From the NCBI GenBank assembly GCA_016706225.1, contig JADJKB010000025.1, forward strand, positions 1 through 64,000: a stretch of DNA of 64,000 bases, written 5' to 3'. The first letter of the stretch is position 1. Every line of letters begins with the position of its first letter. Positions 25,891 to 34,650 of the stretch are shown here, one piece after another. Source of the stretch: Myxococcales bacterium (lineage in GTDB: Bacteria > Myxococcota_A > Polyangia > Polyangiales > Polyangiaceae). Position numbers and translations under genes: made by a program. The notes under the pieces are model-generated. The model did not search any database. It was not told the DNA's origin and was given only the letters and a program-made list of their open reading frames with translations.

Positions 25891-27396
25891 CATTCGTGAT
25901 CGGTTAGGCGAACGCCAGCACGCCGTCCTGCGCCCTTTCTTGGAGCAAGCGACGGGAGCGATTGGGGTCCGGCGCTTCGTGGCAGAGCAGGCCGAGCAGG
26001 GCCAGGTGCCGTTGCTTTGTGACGCGCCGTACGGACAACAGCGACAGGAGTTCGGGAGTCACGCTGGCCAGGATCCGCGCCCACCGATCAAACGGGAGTC
26101 GAGCCAGTCGAGCTCCGCGATCGTCCTCACGAGCCGATGCAGTCTGCGGCTGACCAGGAGCGTTAGGATCGCGGAGTAGAGCAGGGTTTCTGACGCGTAG
26201 CGGTTGCCACTGGGCATTTCGTGGATGCGGTAGGCGCTCTTCAGCTCTCGAAACAGGAGTTCGATCTCCCAGCGCCCCGCGTAGATCGCCGTGATGCTCT
26301 CGGCCGGCATCATCTCGGGCGGAGCGTTCGTGATGTAGCGATGCCAGAGCCCGAGCTCGTGATTGTAAATCGCGACGATTCGGAATTGAGCCGTGTGGTG
26401 CGTGATCTTCTTGCGCCGCAAGACGTACGAGACTTCGCCCTCGACATCGATCACGTCGTCGGCGATGGCGTGCTGGCAGTCGCGGAGCTTCTTGTTCACT
26501 AGATGAGCGTGGTCCGGACGGTGACTCTTGACGATGGTGGGGTTGCCTTGTTTCTTCAATCGGCAAAGAAAGTAGCCGTCGTGCTCAGCGATGCTCTTGA
26601 ACAACATTGCTCGGTAGAAGCCCAGGTCGAAGATCAACAGCTTCCCTCGCACCCAGCCTCCGGGCTTCAGCAAGTGCACGTCGTGGGTGCTTCCCGGACT
26701 GATCTGAAGGGTCCGCGGGCCGCGACCCACCACATTGCACACCATCGTGAGCTTGGCCGATGCCGGCGTGTGGTGGGTCCAGACGGACGGGTAGTGCTTC
26801 GCGAGACCAGCGTGGAGGCGAATGATGCACGAGTCGATCGCCAGGACATCGGCGAACGGTTTGAAAGCCTTGCGCAGCTTCTCCTTGGCGCCAGTGGTCT
26901 TGCCGAGCGCCTCGTCAGCGAGCTGCCTCATCAACTGCACGAGCTCGGCAGTGAATCTGCCGTGAAAAGACGAGCGAGCCAGCGTCGCACCGGCGAGGAG
27001 CTGATAGGCTCTACGCAACCCACTCAGGCTGCGCACTCGATCCAGGCTGAAGCCGAGCACCAGTGCTTGCACAAAGTGCACGATGTCGACTTTGCGCTGA
27101 CGCTTGACGACGCCGAGCTCGCGAGCGAGCTCGATGACTCGCGCGGGCGGCAAAACGCTGGCAATTGTCGCGACAATCTGGCTTGCTCGGGCACGAGCCA
27201 TCGCTTCCTCCTTTGGACGTAGAACACCCTGAGGGGATCAGAGGCGGTGGCTCGCTACCAGCTCGCGCAGGTGTGCATGCGTAACCGATCGAAATGATCT
27301 AGCTAATCGGTCCCGCCAACCACATCACGTCGGCAACGTGACGTGGTCCCGCGCGCGTTGCTCGGTCATCGGCGCGCCCTTAACCGAACACGAATG
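25891..27396 (-). mobile_element. IS4-family insertion sequence with 10-bp target duplication
   Basis: The ends are inverted repeats: left CATTCGTGATCGGTTAGGCG, right (read inward on the minus strand) CATTCGTGTTCGGTTAAGGG. The 10 bp ATCGTGTCTT flank it directly at 25,881-25,890 and 27,397-27,406. A 9-12-bp duplication is usual for IS4. The element is 1506 bp with one transposase gene. The perfect duplication suggests a fairly recent insertion. Confidence 0.85.
25904..27201 (-). pseudogene. IS4-family transposase, frameshifted near its C-terminus
   Basis: Residues 1-370 read in one frame from ATG 27,201: HTH-like start, DDE residues in LAIDSCI and LIFDLGFY, and the IS4 Y-(2)-R-(3)-E-(6)-K signature in YAGRWEIELLFRELK. 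Near 26,090 the frame changes: the family-like continuation LPFDRWARILASVTPELLSL and RHLALLGLLCHEAPDPNRSR reads in a second frame to 25,904. The single-frame product would stop at 26,059 after RGSWPA with the catalytic triad intact but the C-terminal tail altered. One base indel or a sequencing error would explain it. Confidence 0.85.
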
Positions 27397-27469
27397 ATCG
27401 TGTCTTATGCGATCTTCGTGTTCCGTTTAGGTTGGAATTCGGGACTCTGTGGAAACCGATCCGGATCCG

Positions 27470-27655
27470 TCATGCGACTACCCGCTGCTTGGCGAGCCGC
27501 CGGGCCGACGCCTGGAGGGCACGCCGGTGGAACGGCAGGAAGTCGAGCGCCTGCGGGACGATGACCGTCCACCTTGGCAAGGAGCCGAAGAGGGTGACGG
27601 GCCGTGTCGACCCGTTACAAATCCGCGAGATTACGTGACCACGCGTGTCTGGGCG
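27470..27655 (-). pseudogene. C-terminal fragment of an unknown protein
   Basis: The minus strand reads VTLFGSLPRWTVIVPQALDF then LPFHRRALQASARRLAKQR before a stop at 27,470. The composition is protein-like; no start is visible. It lies between repeat A copy 4 and the IS91 remnant. Confidence 0.3.
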
Positions 27656-27689
27656 TTCCGTCCCGTTTCGAAGGTGGGGTGTGCATGGG

Positions 27690-28110
27690 GTGTGCATCGG
27701 CACCGTGCGTGCGCGCGTCCTCTCGCTCTTGCGGCGCAAGGGCGTGATCGAGGACGACGCAGTCGCCCGCGACGCCAAGCTCGCTGACAGCGAGCCCGCC
27801 CTCGCCGCGCTCGCAGCCGCGTCCGTCACCGGCACGCTGCCCGCAGGTCCCGCCCTTCGCCGTCGAGACCCCATCCAGCTCCGCTGCGAGGCGGAGCTCC
27901 ACACCAAGGCCCTGTGCGCCACGGAGGGTGGCTTCTCGCTCCACGCCGCAACGACGGCGAGGCCGGCGATGCCGCGGGACGAGAGGCACTGTGCAAGTAC
28001 ATCCTGCGCCCGCCGATCGCGAACGAACGCGTCCAGCTCCTTGGCGACGACCTCGTGCGCCTCGTCCTCAAGAGGCCGTTCAGCGACGGGACCTTCGCGC
28101 TCGACCTCGA
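27690..28110 (+). pseudogene. IS91-family transposase, second subfamily, interior fragment
   Basis: The frame reads RARVLSLLRRKGVIEDD, PALAALAAASVTGTLPAG and ALCATEGGFSLHAATTA, then after a frame change near 27,955 REALCKYILRPPIANERVQ and LVRLVLKRPFSDGTFALDLD. These are consecutive parts of an IS91-like transposase distinct from copies 1 and 2 (CKYILRPPIANERV against AKYITRPPIAQDRL). Both ends are missing and it is frameshifted. Confidence 0.65.
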
Positions 28111-28540
28111 CCGGAGGCGCGGCGGTGCCTGGCCGCAGCGAAGCGGAAGGGCCTGAGCGCCGGACTTGTTGGCGCGGGCTTGGGTGATCGCGGAGGGAGC
28201 TCGGGCGCGGCGGGTCGCGGCGGGTGGCGATCGCCGCCGGCGGCCGCCGGTTCGCCACCCCGAGCCCGCGCATTTTGCGAGGGAAACATCGGCCTTCCGG
28301 GGTGGCACGCCGCTGGCCATAGCGCCGTCGTGTGGGCCACCCCGCACACACTCGCCCCGAGCCCTCGCGCGTCCGGCATCGACCGGAGAGCACGCTGCTC
28401 TACCAGACAGTGGCGGAGCATTGGCCGGCGTTCCTCGAGCGCGCGGACGAGCACGGCGGCCTGCCGCGCTTCGTGGTGAAAGAGTTCGAGGCCTACCTGT
28501 GACTGCGGGTACTCGGAGCTGGTGGCTCGCGGCGCGCGCT
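28111..28540 (+). mobile_element. IS91-family 5' end with transposase N-terminus
   Basis: 28,111-28,412 is a near-exact copy of 22,519-22,815. Here the N-terminus continues: LLYQTVAEHWPAFLERADEH then GLPRFVVKEFEAYL before a stop at 28,500, followed in another frame by DCGYSELVA, the Zn-binding CxxC region of the family. A short deletion and frame change at 28,500 kill the gene, and the rest is absent. Confidence 0.65.
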
Positions 28541-28638
28541 CCGAAACGGGAAGTGCGCCTCGTCCAGGACGCCCCACAGCGGCTGCTCTGCCCGCGTCAG
28601 CGTGGCCCAGGCTGGCGCGCCTGCCCACTGAGCGCGGA

Positions 28639-28707
28639 CCAGTTTTCGTACACTACGGGCTCGATGCCATGGTCGGCCAGGATTTGTTTGATGGTGCTTC
28701 GCCCGAG
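28639..28707 (-). pseudogene. integrase (DDE, IS481/IS3-like) HTH fragment
   Basis: The minus strand encodes LGRSTIKQILADHGIEP, the helix-turn-helix end found in a family of rve-type integrases, then switches at GTAGTGTACGAAAAC to sequence shared with repeat B. Confidence 0.5.
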
Positions 28708-29154
28708 CTAGTGTCCCAGGTTTCGCATTGCCGATGCGGGTCGAGCTCTGCTTGCGCGCGGTCTCTACGTCGGTCAGCGCCCGGTGTTTGAGCTCACCCG
28801 CCTGCGAGCGCGAAGGGCTCGGGACCTGTTTGCCCAGCGCTCGGACGAGCCGGGCGCCGTGGCCAAGAGCCCGAAAAGGAGCTGCGTTTCGTGGATGACT
28901 GCTGATCGCCGCCACCAGCACTCTGGCCCACAAGTACGCCATCGTGCGTTTGGCAACGTCACCGTTTCAGGTCACCGGTACGAGGCTCGGGTCGAGCCGG
29001 TTGGATGTGTTGCCAAGACCGCCAGCGTCTCTCGGATGCTCGCGCTCGCGCGGGTAGAGGACGCGTCGTTCCGGGTTTGGTGGGTTCTCGCCACCTGTGG
29101 GCGGGGCTCGCTCCGCGCTGCAATTCACGCAGTCCGCCGTGCTAGCATCGTTTC
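28708..29154. other. remnant stretch without supported gene
   Basis: Several frames are open but all are Arg/Ser-rich with no recognisable motif. The last 60 bp should hold the promoter of the nucleotidyltransferase gene at 29,155. Confidence 0.35.
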
Positions 29155-29631
29155 GTGGACGGTCTCGACGACGCATTGCGCGTGATTGCCAGCCTGAACC
29201 AGGCGGGCGTCGACTACATCGTCGTCGGCGGTGTGGCGCTCAACCTTCATGGACTGGTGCGTGCCACCGAGGATCTCGACCTGTTCGTTCGCCCGGACCC
29301 GGAGAACGTCGAGCGCTTGCGGCGCGCGCTCAGGGCCGTTTGGGACGACCCGGAGATCGAGCAGATTACTGCCGAGGACCTGTGTGGAGATTACCCGGTC
29401 GTCAGGTATGGGCCGCCGGAGGGCACCCTCTACCTCGACATCCTGACGAGGGTTGGTGAGGCCACGCAGTTCTCGGACCTACGGTTCCAGGAGAAAGAAA
29501 TAGAGGGTGTGCGTGTTCGAGTGGCAACCCCCGCGACGCTCTATCGCATGAAGAAGGACACTGTACGCCCCATCGACCGGGCCGATGTCCTAGCGCTCCG
29601 GTCGGCGTTCGACCTGGAAGAAGAAGATTGA
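29155..29631 (+). CDS. MNT-superfamily nucleotidyltransferase
   Basis: The 158-residue protein from GTG 29,155 has IVVGGVALNLHGLVRATEDL (about residues 22-41) with the D-L-D metal-binding pair just after it, and a C-terminal ATPATLYRMKKDTVRPIDRAD that matches the KxxxxRxxDxxD end of AbiEii/DUF6036-type enzymes. These act as toxins or antitoxin modifiers by transferring nucleotides. No partner gene adjoins it: upstream is remnant sequence and downstream is a converging integrase fragment. Intact. Confidence 0.8.
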   Translation: MDGLDDALRVIASLNQAGVDYIVVGGVALNLHGLVRATEDLDLFVRPDPENVERLRRALRAVWDDPEIEQITAEDLCGDYPVVRYGPPEGTLYLDILTRVGEATQFSDLRFQEKEIEGVRVRVATPATLYRMKKDTVRPIDRADVLALRSAFDLEEED

Positions 29632-29829
29632 GGAAGACATGCCGCTGTTCAAATACCGATCGGTCAGCGACGTTCCCAGGCCCGAGAGAGTCAGTGACGC
29701 GCTCCTGAGCGCGCGCATCCGGGTGTTGTGGTCGCGCTCACGCTCGTTCTTTCCGTTCAAGCCGCGTCCAGGTGTGCGACGCTTCCGAACGATAGAGGAC
29801 GCAAACGACGACCGCATGCGGGCCACGAC

Positions 29830-30285
29830 GGAGCGCATGCGGCGTGGGGCGAGCGCCCCGTAGCAGTTGCCCGAGATGGTCCCAGGCTTGCTCCCGTACC
29901 CCGAGGCCCTGGTGGTTCTCTCGAGATGGTAGTGCTCCACGTACTCGGCGACGATCTGCCGCAAGTGCTGCTCGCCGAGCGGGATGACACGCCGCAGGCA
30001 CTCGTGCCTGATTGATCGAACGAACCTTTCCGCGTAAGCGTTCAAATTCGGGCCCCTGGCCGGCAACTTCACGGTCTTCACGCCGGCCGTGACGAGAATC
30101 TTGGTGAATGTCTGCGTGAACAGCGGGTCTCGGTCGTGAATGAGGTAGCGCTTAAGGCGACGCCCATTGAGTTGCTCGCGAAGCACGCGATTCTCCTCGA
30201 GCAAGTACTCGATGACCTGTTGCTGGCTGCGCTGGATGAAGCCAGCAACGCTGAAGACCCAAAGATGCATCACCAGAGCTCTCAT
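29830..30285 (-). pseudogene. rve-type integrase, internal deletion and frameshift
   Basis: The N-terminus (QRSQQQVIEYLLEENRVLRE, QLNGRRL) is fused in frame to the catalytic C-terminus (RYLIHDRDPLFTQTFTKIL, PNLNAYAERFVRSIRHECL, RRVIPLGEQHLRQIVAEYVE). The middle, with the HTH and first catalytic Asp, is deleted. After HYHLER one T is missing compared with the copy at 33,760, which shifts the frame. The pairing of catalytic Asp (HDRD) and Glu (AYAERF) survives, but the gene is dead. Confidence 0.7.
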
Positions 30286-30302
30286 CCAACGAATGTAGAT
30301 GG

Positions 30303-30380
30303 GCCGAACGGCTGCTGCAGAGGGAGCCGCATTGGCAAAAAAAATCGGCGGCGATTTCGTGGGCTGGGTTTTCGTACACT
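30303..30380. repeat. repeat B copy 1
   Basis: The sequence GGCTGCTGCAGAGGGAGCCG ... TTTCGTGGGCTGGGTTTTCG (78 bp) recurs as a direct repeat at 32,268-32,345 with few differences. Its right end (TTTTCGTACACTAC) also occurs at 28,643-28,656. Confidence 0.65.
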
Positions 30381-30462
30381 ACGCCTTCGGGCCGTGCCCA
30401 CGGCGTCACGACACCCGCGCTGGCGTGATAGTCTCATCGACCGTCGGGACGTGGTCCGCTTG

Positions 30463-31332
30463 ATGAAGGAAATGGCCCGCCAACAGCTGCCACACGCGGT
30501 CGTCGACGGCTCGCGCATCGTGTACTCGGAGTCCGGGAGCGGACCACCGCTACTGATGCTGCATGGATACCCGCAGAATCACCGTGCTTGGCGGCACCAA
30601 CAACAGGCGCTCTCCCGCACCCGCCGCGTGATCGTGCCCGACTGGCTGGGTTGGGGCGACTCGGATCGCAACCTCCAGCTGTCCGTTGACTTCGAAGCCG
30701 AGGTCGCCCGGGTAGCCGCCTTCCTCGATGTGCTCGGACTCGAGCGCGTGGACCTCGCAGGGCACGACTACGGCGGGCTCTTGGCGCTCGGCTTCGTGCA
30801 GCGCTACCCCGACCGAGTGGCCAGCTTGGTGATCCTCAACTCGCGCGCTCACCGAACCTTCCCGGGCATGTATTACTGGGTGACAGCAGTGGTTGGGGTG
30901 TTGGCACGCAGCCGCGCGCTCCGCTGGCTCTTGTGGTGTGCGCCGCTCTACTCGATCCACCGCCTGGGCTTTGCACGTTTCATTCGTCGCCGCTGTTTCG
31001 ACGCCGAGCTCGTCGAATCGTACATTGGCGTCTTGCGCGGACCGGGCAAGCGGTGGTGGGTGAAACTGTTCGCCGACTACGAGCTAAAACCCATTCCCGA
31101 GCTCGGCCGCCGACTCGCTGAAATTCGCTGCAAGACCCTGCTACTCTGGGGGACGGACGATGGCTGGTGTCCGGTAGCGATCGCAGAAGACCTGGCGGCG
31201 TCCATCCCCGACGCCGAGCTGGTCCGAATCGAGGGCGCCGACCACTTCGTGATGGAGGAGCGCCCGACCGACGTCACTCGGGCGCTCGAGCGCTTCTTGT
31301 CATCGGCTGCGGACCACAATACCCAGGCGTGA
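30463..31332 (+). CDS. alpha/beta hydrolase (epoxide hydrolase/haloalkane dehalogenase type)
   Basis: The 289-residue protein has the oxyanion motif HGYPQN (about residues 33-38), the nucleophile elbow GHDYGG (about 103-108) with Asp in place of Ser, an acid in LLLWGTDDGW, and the catalytic His in GADHFVMEE. An Asp nucleophile points to hydrolysis of epoxides or haloalkanes, not esters. The central cap region is long and Trp/Arg-rich. ATG 30,463 gives the normal family start; GTG 30,451 is possible. The gene is intact and is flanked on both sides by integrase fragments, so it may have been brought in with mobile DNA. Confidence 0.88.
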   Translation: MKEMARQQLPHAVVDGSRIVYSESGSGPPLLMLHGYPQNHRAWRHQQQALSRTRRVIVPDWLGWGDSDRNLQLSVDFEAEVARVAAFLDVLGLERVDLAGHDYGGLLALGFVQRYPDRVASLVILNSRAHRTFPGMYYWVTAVVGVLARSRALRWLLWCAPLYSIHRLGFARFIRRRCFDAELVESYIGVLRGPGKRWWVKLFADYELKPIPELGRRLAEIRCKTLLLWGTDDGWCPVAIAEDLAASIPDAELVRIEGADHFVMEERPTDVTRALERFLSSAADHNTQA

Positions 31333-31362
31333 CCGTGGAGCTCCGCGGAGGAACCTGATAAC

Positions 31363-31963
31363 GACAGGGCATGCTTCTTGGCCCTCCTGGCGGGCGCGGT
31401 CGGGCCGACCGCATGTACTTCTGCACGGTGCGCTTGGCGACACGAATGCCGAGCTTCAGAAGCTCTCCGCGGATGCGCTCCGCGCCCCAAAGCCGGTTGT
31501 CCCGAGCGATTGTCCGGATCAGGTCGACGGTTTCCACAGCGATCCGCGGTGCGGCGGCCCTGGGGTGGCGTGACTTCCAGCGCCAGAAAAGGCGAAACCC
31601 ATGACGGTGCCAGCGAAGCCGGGTCTGTGGCTGGACCAGAAGGACGGCGTTCCGCCAATGGCGAACGAGACCTGCCGAAAGGACCATGAACCCGCGCTCG
31701 TGCGCCTTGAAGCTCGGGCGCGTAACTGCCGTCGGGTGTCACGAAGCGCGTCGCGCGGCGACGATGAGCTGCTGGCGCAGAAGCGCGTTCTCGGCGATGA
31801 GCTCCTCACGCGACCGGAACGCATCCTCCACGACTCCGACGAGGACCGACGTTGGAAGCGTTGCAGCACGAGCAGTGGAGTGCAGTCGTCGCCCCACGCT
31901 GGCGATAACGTCTCCAGCCCATCGAGCAAACGCGGTCAGCACCCGACGATTGTCGCGATCCAA
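31363..31963 (-). pseudogene. rve-type integrase N-terminal half, frameshifted
   Basis: The frames read SREELIAENALLRQQLIVAA, then (new frame near 31,735) AGLVRHWRNAVLLVQPQTRL, RIAVETVDLIRTIARDNRLW and GAERIRGELLKLGIRVAKRT. This is the HTH-containing first half of a different integrase subfamily from that at 29,830. It breaks off at about 31,363, next to the hydrolase gene, and its catalytic half is missing. Confidence 0.65.
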
Positions 31964-32267
31964 GAGAACCGTTCAAGTCTTGTTCGGCACGCACTCCTGC
32001 GCGATCATGCGGCGGATGCGAATTGTAGCCAGCACAGGTGCATCTCATGCGGCTCGACGACCATCACCTCATCGTGCGCATTGAGTTTGCCGGACCCGAG
32101 AAAACCAGCGGCGATGCCGCTGCTATCTCCCAGTGGGGTGCGCTCCAGGCGATTGATCGAGAACTCCATCTGGATGAACTGCAAGGACTCCCCTGCGAAC
32201 ACTGGTTTCCTCTTCGTGCAGGGCGTGAAGCCAAGCCGGGGTGATCTCGTTTGGGTTTTCGAACACC
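31964..32267. other. stretch with ambiguous open frames
   Basis: Both strands are open around 32,038-32,244 (plus: LDDHHLIVRIEFAGPEKTSG; minus: SINRLERTPLGDSSGIAAGF). Both look moderately protein-like and neither has a recognisable family. One of them is probably a gene fragment. Confidence 0.3.
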
Positions 32268-32345
32268 ACGCCGAGTGGCTGCTGCAGAGGGAGCCTCATT
32301 GCCACAAAATCGGCGGCGATTTCGTGGGCTGGGTTTTCGAATACT
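32268..32345. repeat. repeat B copy 2
   Basis: Direct copy of 30,303-30,380. Its right end TGGGTTTTCGAATACTAC is repeated in shorter form just before it (TGGGTTTTCGAACACCAC at 32,250-32,267). Confidence 0.65.
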
Positions 32346-32429
32346 ACGGGGTCGGGTTCGCACCCAGGATACGGGCGCTGTCCCACCACGCGCGACGCTG
32401 AGCCCCCGTGGGACGGCGCGGGGCGACAC

Positions 32430-32849
32430 TCAGCTGCGCGACGCCGCCGCGACCGCCGCCAGGAACTCGCGGAGGGCGGCGACGCCCGTGGGCGCTTCCG
32501 CTCGGATCCGCCCGGGGTCCACGGTGGAGTACCCGTGCGCGATGCGATTGCGAACCCGCACGATGGCACGCATCGCGCCGGCGAGCTCCGGCGTGATGCC
32601 ACCTCGCTGAGCCAGAACGTCGAACGTCGAGCCGACATCGTCTGGCGGCGGCCAACCCGCGTCCGCTAGCCAGTGCGCCGCCAGATCGATCGCCTCCTGG
32701 ATCGCCAGGAACAGGTAGAAAGACGCCAGGTCCGCTCGGCGCGCGTCACTGGCCAAGAGCTCCACGCTCACGCCGAGGAGCTCCTCTACGTCGCGCAACC
32801 AGGCATCCGCCCGCGCGATCTTCTGCCCGGCGACCTCAGCGCGCACCAC
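32430..32849 (-). CDS. hepT: HepT-like RNase toxin
   Basis: The 139-residue, mostly helical protein carries RNRIAHGY (about residues 101-108), the R-x4-H-x-Y active site of HEPN-family HepT toxins. HepT cleaves RNA (tRNA in studied cases) unless its Tyr is adenylylated by MntA. GTG 32,849 overlaps the end of the upstream mntA-like gene by 14 nt, the expected arrangement with antitoxin first. The length fits the family (110-145). Confidence 0.85.
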   Translation of the reverse strand: MVRAEVAGQKIARADAWLRDVEELLGVSVELLASDARRADLASFYLFLAIQEAIDLAAHWLADAGWPPPDDVGSTFDVLAQRGGITPELAGAMRAIVRVRNRIAHGYSTVDPGRIRAEAPTGVAALREFLAAVAAASRS

Positions 32850-33243
32850 GTTCGAGACCCTTCAGCCGGGCGATGGCCGCGCTCTGGATGAGTCGCGCGT
32901 ATGGCGCGAAGTCCCACCAGTCGAGCATCGCCCTGGCGCGGAAGCTCACCCAGCTGCCCGGCTTCACCTCCTTCACGACGACACCGGCGCGTGCCATCTC
33001 CATGCGCAAGAGCGGAGGCGCATCATCCAGATCGATCAGGTCGAGCGGGGCGCACAGGCCTCGCTCCAGCCGATTGGCGAGCGACCGGCGCTCGGTCGGG
33101 CATAGACCCGGCGCGAACCGCACGCCGAGGTCGACATCGCTCGCGGACGTGGCGCGCCCGCTGGCGTGCGAGCCGAACAGCAGTGCGAGCTCGACCCGCG
33201 GCTCTTCCGCCAAGAGCTGCTGGAGGTGCTGGACCAGATCCAT
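32836..33243 (-). CDS. mntA: MntA-like nucleotidyltransferase antitoxin
   Basis: The 135-residue protein contains GSHASGRATSASDVDL (about residues 24-39), a perfect GS-x10-D-x-D minimal nucleotidyltransferase motif. In MntA/HepT systems this protein adds AMP residues to the HepT active-site Tyr and so silences it. ATG 33,243. The last 40 residues (FAPYARLIQSAAIARLKGLE) may contact HepT. Confidence 0.85.
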   Translation of the reverse strand: MDLVQHLQQLLAEEPRVELALLFGSHASGRATSASDVDLGVRFAPGLCPTERRSLANRLERGLCAPLDLIDLDDAPPLLRMEMARAGVVVKEVKPGSWVSFRARAMLDWWDFAPYARLIQSAAIARLKGLERGAR

Positions 33244-33312
33244 GACTTTGGCCCACTGAGCATAGCGCGGCAGCCCGGCGCTGGGCGGTGAAATCTCCCG
33301 TCGCGCCTGGTC

Positions 33313-33420
33313 TCACTCTTGCTTGGCGACAAAGCTCCGAGCGCAGCTCTTGGTGGCCAGATCGAACAAGCAGATCTCGTCGTCGTCCACGCACAGGAAC
33401 GGCTGTACCGGATACTTCGC
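33313..33420 (-). pseudogene. C-terminal fragment of an unknown Cys-containing protein
   Basis: The frame reads YPVQPFLCVDDDEICLFDLA, then TKSCARSFVAKQE and stop. The composition is real-protein-like, but an in-frame stop lies just upstream, so only the end remains. The sequence 33,421-33,624 shows nothing recognisable. Confidence 0.35.
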
Positions 33421-33624
33421 CTATCCGGAGCGTGAAGCGCGTCGTCACCGTCACGCCGCTCGCCGGTAGTCGTGATGCAGTCCGTTCAGGACGGGGCGCG
33501 CAATCACCGCGCCGCCCCCCGCGGCCGCGGTCGAGCACCCAGCGGGGACGAGCTGACCGATCCCTTGATGGTTTCGGCCCCGGTCGAGGTAACCCGTACT
33601 GTACCAAAACTGGTCTGCGAAAAA

Positions 33625-33861
33625 TCAAGCCGCATCCCGGTAGTAGTAGCGGAGCGTTCCACCGAGCCGCTCCCGACATCGAATCGTCCGCCCGCCGTTC
33701 GAGTTTGCGGGCGGCGCTTCGATCAGCGCGTTGCCGAGGCCCTGATGGTTTCTCTCGAGATGGTAGTGCTCCACATACTCGGCGACGATCTGCCGCAGGT
33801 GCTGCTCGCCAAGCGGGATGACACGCCGCAAGCACTCGTGCCTGATACCTGTCACGGCGTG
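33625..33861 (-). pseudogene. rve-type integrase C-terminal fragment
   Basis: The frame reads GIRHECLRRVIPLGEQHLRQ, IVAEYVEHYHLERNHQGLGN and ALIEAPP, the same C-terminus as in 29,830-30,285 with the frame intact. The catalytic Asp motifs are absent. From 33,862 to 34,188 no gene is convincing on either strand. Confidence 0.6.
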
Positions 33862-34188
33862 GCGCGCTTGCGCCCGGCGGTCCTCAACCAGCGTCGCGTG
33901 GTCTCGCGCTGTCGATGCAGACCTGCGCCTTGCCGCAGCCCGCCACACCGCCGTCGGCCATGCTGGCTTCGAGACGTTCGCTGTGTCCAGCGGCGCCCGA
34001 GGCCGTCAGGTTCAAGGATCTCGCCTCGTCCATCCGATCGGTTTGCCCCATGTCCCGTCGCCCTGTGTCGGTAGCGCGGTTACTTCTCGGCAGCGGCGAC
34101 GCGCGCGCTCGCTTGCCAGTGAAGCTCAGCATCACGAAGTGACCCGGCTCACGCTCCAACTCGACTGAACGGCACCGCGGCCCTTCGG

Positions 34189-34650
34189 CTATTTGCGCTG
34201 GTCCCGCGCTCTCTCGAGGAACGCGACGTCAATCAAGTCCTGCGGTCGCCCGACTGTCCGCTTGTTGGCTATCAGGTCGTCGATGCTCGCCACCCGCAAC
34301 GGGAGTTGGTCGAGCACGACACTCGTCGCGCGCGCAAACAGGTCTTCAGCCGTGACGCCGGATATCTCCCGCAGGAAGTCGACGCGAAGCGGCGCCTGGC
34401 CCAAGTAGACCACGTCGCTCGGCGCCATGGTGCGCACGGCCGCGCAGATTGAAGCGGGAGCGCCAAACGCCCCGAGCGCCTCGGCCGCACGCTCGAGATT
34501 CTCCGGTGTCCCACGCAGCACGAAGTCGATGTCCTTGGTGGCGCGGGGGCGCCCGTGGAAGGCCACTGCCCAGCCGCCTACCAGGACGTACTCAACGTCC
34601 GCGCGGCCTAACTCCGCCAACAAGTCTCTGAAGTCGGGGGGGAGGTCCAT
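34189..34650 (-). CDS. DUF6036-type nucleotidyltransferase
   Basis: The 153-residue protein has VEYVLVGGWAVAFHGRPRAT followed by KDIDFVLR (about residues 19-46), giving the GG and D-x-D metal-binding motifs, and a C-terminal IDDLIANKRTVGRPQDLIDV that matches the K-x3-R-x2-D-x2-D end of the family. It follows, and overlaps by 59 nt, a small helical gene at 34,592. Such pairs behave like toxin-antitoxin modules, though that is inferred. Confidence 0.8.
   Translation of the reverse strand: MDLPPDFRDLLAELGRADVEYVLVGGWAVAFHGRPRATKDIDFVLRGTPENLERAAEALGAFGAPASICAAVRTMAPSDVVYLGQAPLRVDFLREISGVTAEDLFARATSVVLDQLPLRVASIDDLIANKRTVGRPQDLIDVAFLERARDQRK

Larger units (their letters stand above)
25816..27452 (-). 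repeat. repeat A copy 4, interrupted by the IS4 element
   Basis: Right part 25,816-25,890 (GATCGCTTTGCTCGGGCTAGCC on the minus strand) and left part 27,397-27,452 (ACAGAGTCCCGAATTCCAAC on the minus strand) rejoin into a full, more diverged copy once the IS4 element and one target duplication are removed. Confidence 0.75.

Noticed and set aside
33884..34159. 91-codon minus-strand frame (and a plus-strand frame opposite)
   Set aside because: Neither strand shows a recognisable motif or start signal; could not be decided, so not annotated.
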